Below, piece by piece: positions 42,986 to 50,308 of a DNA stretch of 64,000 nucleotides. Made by a program: the position numbers and the translations under genes. The notes under the pieces were generated by a model, which did no database searches, was not told where the DNA came from, and saw only the letters and a program-made list of their open reading frames with translations. The stretch spans positions 310,001 through 374,000 of the forward strand of contig NW_017962927.1 in NCBI RefSeq assembly GCF_001661345.1. Reading direction: 5' to 3'. This DNA comes from Ascoidea rubescens DSM 1968 (Eukaryota > Ascomycota > Saccharomycetes > Ascoideales > Ascoideaceae). Numbering within the stretch: the first letter of the stretch is position 1; each line of letters begins with the position of its first letter.

Positions 42986-44359
42986 TTATTCTAAACTACA
43001 CCAATCTCTGCCATCATTTATTTGATAATTACAAAGGGCTTTCTCTAACCACAACCCGATCAATGCTGCAAATGCTATTCCAATTGAGTCACTTATGGAA
43101 ATTGCACCAATTGAAAATTCTCTTTTACTGATTTCAATCTCTTTTGATGCTTTATTATAAGTATTATAATAAGCGGATCCCCCGATTAATCCTTCATAAA
43201 AGATTAGTAAAAAAATTAAAGCAAATTGTTTTTCGATTTTAATGAAAAAAAATATGGATTGTGAGATACAAAATAGAAAATTTAAAACCTGTAATAAGAA
43301 AGGGATATATAAATTATCTATTTGATAATAACATGAAAACGTTCTTGAAATGAAGACACCGATTTGGTATAATGTTGAATAAGTGACGTAAATGTCTCTA
43401 AATTTTTCAAATTTAAATATGACAGAATAGGGAAAGGAGAATTTATGGTCTTTGTGAGAATCATAAATATCAAACAATAAAGTTGGAGCTATACTTTGAT
43501 TAATCAAATACTCGAAAAAGTAAACGGAAGATAATGGGAACATGTAGGGCATTATTAAGATTTTAATTTTTTGGATTGTTGTCTTGAAGTGTTTTTTAAA
43601 ATTTTTTTTGAAATATTTTAAAGAATTCAATGATTGTTGATATTTGGAATTAAAAGAGTTGCCGTTTAATCTTGAGTTTGAGGGCAACAAAGTATCTTGT
43701 TCGGTATATTGTAAAGGGTTATTATGTGAATTATAAATTGGATTTGTTGAATGATTATCGACATCATTGGTATTATCAAGTTTTGAGTAATTAATGTAGA
43801 GATCCTTTCTTGGTAAGATAAAGCAATAAATGATAAGGTAAATAAAGGGAGTAATGGAGAAAGAAAACAAAGCAGATCTAGGAGATAAACGTAAATGAAC
43901 AGTCATTAGCAAGTACAAGAAGCTTCCAATTAAACCAGCAGCTCCGGTTCCACTGCTAAAACCCACTAGGGAATTATTTTGGTAAAAATGAGTTAGTTGC
44001 AAAAAAGTCACTTCGCCCAATCCTGAGCTTACTGAAGATAAAGCAATTCCAAATAATTTCAAGTATAAATGACTTTGGTATGATCCAGCCGAGGAGAAAA
44101 AGGAAATGATGAAAATGCCGGTGAAACTGAAAGATACCAATAAGACAATTCTCATGTCGTAAGAAATAAGGTGAATGAATAAGGGACAAGATAGTTTTAT
44201 TATAAATGAAGGGAAAATATCAAATAGGAGGACGATAGATTTGGGGGCAGCAGGGCCCACTAAATCAGCAGCAGCACTTAGAATTACGACATAGAGGATG
44301 TTATTTGTCAAACCAAACAAGCAGAAGGAGAGGTATATTAGAAACGTTTCAGTATGCAT
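42986..44359 (-). CDS. BTN1: Battenin/CLN3 homolog Btn1 (vacuolar membrane protein)
   Basis: Yeast counterpart of the Batten-disease protein CLN3, a vacuole/endosome membrane protein linked to pH and arginine handling. The 457-residue protein has about ten to eleven membrane segments. CLN3 signatures are FCLFGLTNNILYVVILSAA with DLVG near the N-terminus, SSGLGEVTFLQLTHFY, VGFSSGTGAAGLIGS, and FEYLINQSIAPTLLFD. The length is close to S. cerevisiae Btn1 (408). The loop near residues 190-260 is Asn/Ser-rich. It lies 142 bp downstream of MED18 on the same strand. Confidence 0.95.
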   Translation of the reverse strand: MHTETFLIYLSFCLFGLTNNILYVVILSAAADLVGPAAPKSIVLLFDIFPSFIIKLSCPLFIHLISYDMRIVLLVSFSFTGIFIISFFSSAGSYQSHLYLKLFGIALSSVSSGLGEVTFLQLTHFYQNNSLVGFSSGTGAAGLIGSFLYLLMTVHLRLSPRSALFSFSITPFIYLIIYCFILPRKDLYINYSKLDNTNDVDNHSTNPIYNSHNNPLQYTEQDTLLPSNSRLNGNSFNSKYQQSLNSLKYFKKNFKKHFKTTIQKIKILIMPYMFPLSSVYFFEYLINQSIAPTLLFDIYDSHKDHKFSFPYSVIFKFEKFRDIYVTYSTLYQIGVFISRTFSCYYQIDNLYIPFLLQVLNFLFCISQSIFFFIKIEKQFALIFLLIFYEGLIGGSAYYNTYNKASKEIEISKREFSIGAISISDSIGIAFAALIGLWLEKALCNYQINDGRDWCSLE

Positions 44360-44501
44360 TTGAATGGAGTGAGTTAATGGATAAATAAAAAATAAACAAA
44401 AAATAAATAAAAGATGAATAAAAGATAAATAAAAAATAAATAAAAGATAAGAAAGGAAAAAGCTGATATAAAAGATAAAATAAAGAGACCAAAATTGGGG
44501 G

Positions 44502-45560
44502 TCAGCTTTTGACTCTTGAATCCATTAAATTTCTTTCAATTACTTTTAAATGAATTAAATCAGATAACTGTTTTTGAAGGAATAGCAAGTCTTTGTTGCC
44601 GCTGTTAATGAGATCGATGTCGCTGATTTGGTTGATGTTTATGAAGGATTTCATGAACCAGCTGTTTTCAACGTTGTTTTCATCAAGTAACTTTAACTTT
44701 TTTGTTTCAAAGTCGTAGATGTAAATTTGAAATATATCAATGATAATGTTGGAATTTAGGCTTGCGTTTGTATTATCAGAGTAGTCAAGATTGTTGTTAT
44801 CGTTTTCAATATTCGATGGAGCATTGCTATTGTTCTGGTTTGAGTTTTCGGCCTTGGGGTCGTTGTGATTGTCCAAGGAAGTGGTTTTATTTTGAGCTGA
44901 CATTTGATCATCATCAAAGTTGTCGTCGTCGTTATTGTTGTTGTTGCTGCCGTTGATCGAGTAATAAAATCTCAACCCCTTTAGCCAGTACTCATTTTTA
45001 GGCATGTAACCAAACTCATAAAAGAAGTTGATCAAGTTGCAATTAGTGAGATAATCTGTGGATAGCTGATTCACAAAGGTCTCAAAAAAAGTTTGAGATA
45101 TGACATCCTTGGAAGAGGCAATGGGAATATCAGTGATTTGTAGATTCCAGTTGTTTTTGTATAGTAGAGTTGACTGGTTATTTAAGTCGTTCTGTTTGAT
45201 AGTTGAGGATGTGTGTTTGAAAACACTTTTGAACTTCAACTGAGCCCGGTTGCGCAAGGAGTTTTCGTTCTTCAAGATGAGATTGAGTATGCGATTGTAG
45301 TTTTGGGAGGAGGCAGCTGGCTCCTCAAAGACGTCCCAGTCTGTGGATAGCTTGATGAGAAACTGTTCGATTTGGTTGTGATTGACGTTGTTTTTGTTGG
45401 TCTGTTGCAAGGCTTTCAAGTTGATCAACGGATCGAGAATGATGTTGTAGTTTAACAAGATCTGGGGCTCGTTGATGCCAGTCAAGGCGATCAAGGTGTT
45501 GATAACCAAGATGAACTGGTCGACGGGGATTGTTCCATACAAGCTCAACTGCTGGACCAT
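44502..45560 (-). CDS. MED18: Mediator head subunit Med18 (Srb5)
   Basis: Mediator head-module subunit that contacts Med20 and the Pol II Rpb4/7 stalk. It has 352 residues. The start MVQQLSLYGTIP matches the family's MVQQLSLFGxIP. WNLQITDIPIASSKDVISQT corresponds to WSLQISDIPAAG of yeast Srb5. The C-terminus ...RNLMDSRV matches ...RQSMDSRV. An Asn/Asp-rich insertion lies near residues 200-270. The frame is open upstream to a TTG at 45623, but the family start is the ATG at 45560. It faces PDX3. Confidence 0.93.
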   Translation of the reverse strand: MVQQLSLYGTIPVDQFILVINTLIALTGINEPQILLNYNIILDPLINLKALQQTNKNNVNHNQIEQFLIKLSTDWDVFEEPAASSQNYNRILNLILKNENSLRNRAQLKFKSVFKHTSSTIKQNDLNNQSTLLYKNNWNLQITDIPIASSKDVISQTFFETFVNQLSTDYLTNCNLINFFYEFGYMPKNEYWLKGLRFYYSINGSNNNNNDDDNFDDDQMSAQNKTTSLDNHNDPKAENSNQNNSNAPSNIENDNNNLDYSDNTNASLNSNIIIDIFQIYIYDFETKKLKLLDENNVENSWFMKSFININQISDIDLINSGNKDLLFLQKQLSDLIHLKVIERNLMDSRVKS

Positions 45561-45885
45561 TGCTGAGCGACAATTAGCACCAGAACAGTTCAAGAATCGA
45601 AGATATTCAACAATATTCAACAATATTCAACAATATTCAATAATCCTTCAACTGAAGTGAAATATTCCAGAGAAACAGAAGACGGATACTTCTGTTTCTG
45701 GAAACAGCGCATACTGCCCAAAACAGCAATGCTCTCGATGAGCAAATGTGTGGAAGAGCATGGAATAGAGCTATATATAGAGTTGAGCTAGTAGAATAGA
45801 ATTAGAATAGAATTAGTAGAATATCGAAAACATAACGTATAACTCTGTGCACCATAACCTGCTGCTGTTCTTCTGCTTGTTGTTT
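45561..45885. other. Divergent MED18/PDX3 promoter
   Basis: 325 bp between the MED18 ATG and the upstream PDX3 ATG. It includes the 10-bp tandem repeat at 45601-45640 and TATATATAG at 45773-45781. Confidence 0.6.
45601..45640. repeat. Tandem 10-bp repeat (CAATATTCAA), four copies
   Basis: Four head-to-tail copies, the first with one or two changes, 41-80 bp upstream of the MED18 start, probably in its 5' leader or core promoter. Confidence 0.9.
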
Positions 45886-46677
45886 ATGATAGCTGTTCCT
45901 GTCTCTTTTCTATTCAGACGCCCTGCTTTACTCACAACCAAAACATTTGCAATTGCTTCCACCAAGCTGAAAAGACTCATCATGACCAAAGAATCTCTCA
46001 CCAAGGAAGAAGAGCCACTAATTTTTGCTCCAAAGACATACCAATACAACAAGTTTGCCTTGGATATCGAGGACGTCAACCCCAGTCCCATAGTCCAGTT
46101 TGAAAAATGGTTCCAAGACGCCATTGATTCCCCAGAGGAAGATACCCCAGATGCTGTTAGTTTCTCCACTGCTTCTTTGCCCTCAGGAAGAGTCTCCAAC
46201 AGAATCGTTTTGTTCAAGCAGTTGGACCACAAAGGTTTTATCGTTTTCTCAAATTGGGAAAACTCAAAGAAAAAAAGAGACATTGTCTCCAATCCATATG
46301 CTGCCTTGACTTTTTTCCACAAGAATTTGCAAAGACAAATCAGAATCGAGGGAAAAGCTGAGTTCATCTCTAAAGAATTGAACCAAAATTATTTCCAAAC
46401 AAGACCAAGGGGCTCCAAAATCGGTGCTTGGTCCTCTCCACAATCTCAAGTCATTGCCAATAGAGAGGTCTTGGAGAATTTAGTCCAACAAAATGCTGAA
46501 AAGTTCAAAGATCTTGACGACAACGATATTCCCTGTCCTGACTACTGGGGAGGCATAAGAATAGTTCCTCTAGAAATCGAGTTTTGGCAAGGCAGAACAA
46601 GTCGATTGCACGACAGAATATCTTACAGAAGAGACTCAGAAGACGATGATTGGACTATTGTTAGAATTGCTCCATAA
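45886..46677 (+). CDS. PDX3: Pyridoxamine-phosphate oxidase Pdx3, two possible starts
   Basis: FMN-dependent oxidase making pyridoxal 5'-phosphate. It matches yeast Pdx3 along its length: EPLIFAPKTYQYNKFAL, LPSGRVSNRIVLFKQLDHKGF, HKNLQRQIRIEGKAE, TRPRGSKIGAWSSPQSQVI, CPDYWGGIRIVPLEIEFWQG and the FMN-site tail RLHDRISYRR. The ATG at 45982 gives 231 residues, aligning with the 228-residue yeast protein. An earlier in-frame ATG at 45886 gives 263 residues, with a 32-residue basic leader (FLFRRPALLTTKTFAIASTK) that could target mitochondria. The earlier GTG at 45847 is ignored. Confidence 0.95.
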   Translation: MIAVPVSFLFRRPALLTTKTFAIASTKLKRLIMTKESLTKEEEPLIFAPKTYQYNKFALDIEDVNPSPIVQFEKWFQDAIDSPEEDTPDAVSFSTASLPSGRVSNRIVLFKQLDHKGFIVFSNWENSKKKRDIVSNPYAALTFFHKNLQRQIRIEGKAEFISKELNQNYFQTRPRGSKIGAWSSPQSQVIANREVLENLVQQNAEKFKDLDDNDIPCPDYWGGIRIVPLEIEFWQGRTSRLHDRISYRRDSEDDDWTIVRIAP

Positions 46678-47053
46678 TTATATCCAAAGCTTAAATCTGC
46701 CCAACGAGACTTAATCAACAGGCGAATCAAACTAATATACTCTTTTTTTTTTCTTTTCACTTTTTAAAAAACTCCTATATAATCAGCTTATACATATATA
46801 ACCAAAACAATAACACACAACCATCTAGAGCTCGTAATTCATTTTTTTCTTTCCTTCTCACTTATCCTCCAAAATCCTCTCCAAAGCCAAACCTAAACCC
46901 AAAACCGATCTAATCAATTACATATTATTTTTTCAACATAAATAGTGCAAAATACTATAAATACAAATAAACACTTTCACGAATCATCTTCAATATATAT
47001 ATATCATACCTACTCTAACCTACTCTATAGTTTACATCCTTTCTCTTTTATAA
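46678..47053. other. PDX3 to 47054 intergenic region
   Basis: 376 bp. T-tract just after PDX3, then a CT/AT-rich leader with ATATATATAT at 46994-47003. No frame. Confidence 0.6.
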
Positions 47054-48838
47054 ATGGATTTAAACTATTTATTGAATGATGATCGATCAAACAATGCTAA
47101 AGATTTAATCAAAGAAATCGAAGACTTGCGTAGAGAATTTAATGAAAATTATAATGATCCAAAGTTCATCAGCCAAAAGAGTGCAAATATTAAGAATATC
47201 AAAGATAACGATAACGATAACGATAACAATAACGAAAACGAAAACGATAAACAAAATAACAACCTCAATCACCAAGAATCCTCAATCTCAAAATTACATT
47301 CTGAAAACTTAAAATTATTAGCCATACTAAATGATACAAAAATAATAAACCAAAATGATCCAATATCAAGTTCCATTCCCATAAACTTTGATCATACAAA
47401 TAACGCTGATTCCCTCATTATCCAAAATTCAAATCAAATCAAAATCGAAAACATTAATCAAAAAAATAACTTTCATTCTCCAAATTCTACTACTGATCAA
47501 TCTTTCTTTGTGGAAAACGTATCTGAAAGATTGAAAAGATCTGCAAAAAAGAAAATATCCTATTTCAATCAAAATGACAATCTTTTAATTGAAATAAATT
47601 CACCAAATAATAATTCAAAAACAAAAGTAAAAACGAAACAAAAAACAAAAACAAAAACAGCAAGCAAAAAGAATAAAAATAGAAAAGATAATCTTCCATC
47701 AAAATCCCCACCAAAAAAACAAAAAAACAAAAAAAAATCATATATATCTAATCAATTTATTGATATCTCAGATGATGATAACTATCATGAATCCAAAAAT
47801 ATCCCCACTTCTTCATCTACCAATTCTCAAAGTTCATCTTTTACTAATAAAATCACTGATATTAATTTAAAAAATCTAATAAATCACAGTTCGTCACAGA
47901 GATTAGTAAATGATTCTTTGCCTTCAAAAATTCACGCCGGAATAATAGAATTAAGTGATGGGGACGATATTGAAGTTGATACTGTCGAATATCAAGGTAA
48001 AAAAAGAAAAAAAGAAAACAATCTTATTATTGAAATAAATAGTTCTCCAAGAGACCACAATAGTGATGGAATAAAAAGAGCTAAGAAAAGAAACTCCAGA
48101 AATATTATTCTGAATTCTGAGAGCGATGGCAATTTTAGTTATTTTGGAGATGAAGATATAACACTAGATCTTGAAAAATCTAATGAAAAAAAGAAAGACA
48201 TTACAGAACTAAATAATAAAAATGGAATTGAAATAGATGTACCGAAAAATTTAGTTGAGGTTGAGAAAAATAAAAAATCAAAGCTACTTGTAAAAATTCA
48301 AATCAATTCAAAAAAATTAACCAACTTGGCTGCAAAAAATACTACTGATACCCAAGATAATCTGTTACAATTGAATGAACCAAATCAAGAAAAACATAAA
48401 AAACCCTCAAAAAAACTTGACAAAATCAATAAAAGGATTAAATCAAAGGATATTGAAATGAAAGATAAACCAAGTTCTCATTTAAAAATCAAAACTGGCC
48501 ATCTTCAAGTCAATAATAATGATAATGATAATGATAATAAAAATAATAATGATAATAACAATAATGATAATAATGAAAAAACCAAGCAGGGAAATAAAAC
48601 AAAAGATCCTCCAAAGGAAAAATTTTCTGAGATTGTAACAAGTATATTGTCTGATAGTAATAAAGTCCTACAGCAAAGAACAATTGCAAAGAAAACTTCA
48701 AACAAGAAAAAAAGAGAAAAATCTCTTGGTGAATTGTGTTCTAAAACCAATTTTAGGCCTTATAGAGTAGGGTTGTCAAAAAGAGTTAAAATAGATCACT
48801 TACATGAGTATTTAAAAAAGGAAACAAAAAATACATAA
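47054..48838 (+). CDS. Disordered Lys/Asn-rich protein with a RAD51-interaction-like C-terminus
   Basis: 594 residues, no classic fold. An acidic/helical start (KDLIKEIEDLRREF) is followed by Asn/Asp/Lys repeats. Several SUMO-interaction-like hydrophobic-acidic strings are present: NLLIEINSP, FIDISDDDN, IIELSDGDDIEVD, LIIEINSSP, NIILNSESDG. Basic nuclear-signal-like clusters include KSPPKKQKNKKK and KKKRE. The last 29 residues hold FRPYRVGLSKRVKIDHLH, which resembles the C-terminal RAD51-binding motif of RAD51AP1 (xLGLSRxxRVKPLH). A role in recombination is therefore possible, but this is inference from one motif. I do not recognise a named yeast ortholog. The stop lies 27 bp from the FEX stop on the other strand. 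Confidence 0.75.
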   Translation: MDLNYLLNDDRSNNAKDLIKEIEDLRREFNENYNDPKFISQKSANIKNIKDNDNDNDNNNENENDKQNNNLNHQESSISKLHSENLKLLAILNDTKIINQNDPISSSIPINFDHTNNADSLIIQNSNQIKIENINQKNNFHSPNSTTDQSFFVENVSERLKRSAKKKISYFNQNDNLLIEINSPNNNSKTKVKTKQKTKTKTASKKNKNRKDNLPSKSPPKKQKNKKKSYISNQFIDISDDDNYHESKNIPTSSSTNSQSSSFTNKITDINLKNLINHSSSQRLVNDSLPSKIHAGIIELSDGDDIEVDTVEYQGKKRKKENNLIIEINSSPRDHNSDGIKRAKKRNSRNIILNSESDGNFSYFGDEDITLDLEKSNEKKKDITELNNKNGIEIDVPKNLVEVEKNKKSKLLVKIQINSKKLTNLAAKNTTDTQDNLLQLNEPNQEKHKKPSKKLDKINKRIKSKDIEMKDKPSSHLKIKTGHLQVNNNDNDNDNKNNNDNNNNDNNEKTKQGNKTKDPPKEKFSEIVTSILSDSNKVLQQRTIAKKTSNKKKREKSLGELCSKTNFRPYRVGLSKRVKIDHLHEYLKKETKNT

Positions 48839-48865
48839 TTAGAAAGCAAAAAAAAAAAATTATAT

Positions 48866-49924
48866 CTAACATAAAATATGAGAACTTAGCCCAATCGTCC
48901 AGTTATAAGAGCCGATGATTGCAAAGGACAAAAGAAAGCATACAATTATACTAATAGATCCATATGTGAGTGCATCTAGGAATGTTTGAGAATGTAATTC
49001 CAGAATGAATGTTGAAACAGTTGATAAAACTGCACAAAATCCATCAGACAATGCAACCAACATTTGACAATTTATAAAGGATTTTCCAATTAAATTAAAA
49101 CCCGAGGAACGATTCAACACTATGAAAATTGAAATTAAAATTGTAGCAATCAGGTTTGCCAAAAAAGTTCCCAAGAATTTCACATGGGCAAATTTATTAT
49201 TAAAATAAAATGATAAAATATATCTCAAGTAACATGCAAGTGGCGCAAAACAATTAGCAACTGTAACGTGTCTCCAGCTTTTTTCGAAAATTGATAGAAA
49301 AATGAATACTATCCAAAAGATTATACCAAATAATTCTAAAACTATAAGAAATGGAGCCAATCTTCTTTGCTTGTTGCTTGATTTATTACCACTTAAATCA
49401 TTACGTTTGGATAAACGATTATTAATTTCATTCGCTATACTTAAACCAAATAAATACCCAGAAAACGATAGTGAAAATTGAGCTATAATGAATAAAACTA
49501 GATTCAATAGACCATAGGCTTTATTGGGATACGAGTTATAAGCATTGTCATTGAAGATCAAGTTATTTTCCTTGTTTGTCATTGACAAAGTAAGCAATAC
49601 TGCTTCTAAAATCAAGGAGGAAAATGATGAAAACGATCCACAGTACCCTGTTGTCATACCTAATCTCAAAAGATTAATGTGCTTTTGTTTCACATTATTA
49701 CAGTGATTATTTGTTTTATCGTTTTTATCAACTTTATCGACTTTTATATCTGTTTTTATAAATTTAAACAAACCCATCAAAAAACAAGACAGGAAGTTGG
49801 ACCAAATTATTCCAGAAATATATGAATTGTTGTAGCATGCTAAATGACCTACTCCAAGCCTAGATAAGCTCCCCAAAATGGAGAAAAAGCAGAGAATAAA
49901 AAATAATCTAAATTCTTCCACCAT
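48866..49924 (-). CDS. FEX1: Plasma-membrane fluoride exporter Fex (CrcB/Fluc family, fused tandem domains)
   Basis: Fex proteins expel fluoride. Eukaryotic forms fuse two four-helix CrcB domains through a linker helix. The 352-residue protein (S. cerevisiae Fex1 has 375) shows domain 1 with LGSLSRLGV, IIWSNFLSCFLMG and YCGSFSSFSSLILE. Domain 2 has LACYLRYILSFYFN, LGTFLANLIATILIS and FCAVLSTVSTFILE. The Arg, Asn and Ser/Thr-rich positions lining the two pores are thus recognisable in both halves. A linker helix with basic Asn/Lys residues lies near residues 165-185. Transcribed away from the Rho GTPase gene. Confidence 0.93.
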   Translation of the reverse strand: MVEEFRLFFILCFFSILGSLSRLGVGHLACYNNSYISGIIWSNFLSCFLMGLFKFIKTDIKVDKVDKNDKTNNHCNNVKQKHINLLRLGMTTGYCGSFSSFSSLILEAVLLTLSMTNKENNLIFNDNAYNSYPNKAYGLLNLVLFIIAQFSLSFSGYLFGLSIANEINNRLSKRNDLSGNKSSNKQRRLAPFLIVLELFGIIFWIVFIFLSIFEKSWRHVTVANCFAPLACYLRYILSFYFNNKFAHVKFLGTFLANLIATILISIFIVLNRSSGFNLIGKSFINCQMLVALSDGFCAVLSTVSTFILELHSQTFLDALTYGSISIIVCFLLSFAIIGSYNWTIGLSSHILC

Positions 49925-50308
49925 TATACGCCATCAATTGAGAGGAAGTTTCTTATTTCCAAAACAAAAAATCTATTGTTGAGCACTTTTGAAATCCAGA
50001 AAATGCACGAAACAAGCTTTTGCCATTTAAGGTTTTTTGCTTGATACAAATCCACAAAGTTGGTATTTCGAGCCCAAAGTTCTTCGACACAGAAAAAGAA
50101 GCAGAAAAAGCAGCAGAAGAACAAGAAAAAAATGCAACAGAGACAAAAAATTCTTTGTAATTTTGAAGAATAAAAGGAAGTGCCACAAAAAGACATATTG
50201 CTTGACAAAAAATGCCAAACAATGGTCATTTTTGCTCTTTTTCTATTAATTTTTATGACCCATTGACTTTTTTAGTCCTTTCTGAATCCTAGCTCTTTGA
50301 ATCCAGCT
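49925..50308. other. Divergent FEX/Rho promoter
   Basis: 384 bp between divergent starts, with AAG/GAA-rich sequence (50090-50135). Overlapping short frames on both strands have no protein character. Confidence 0.6.
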
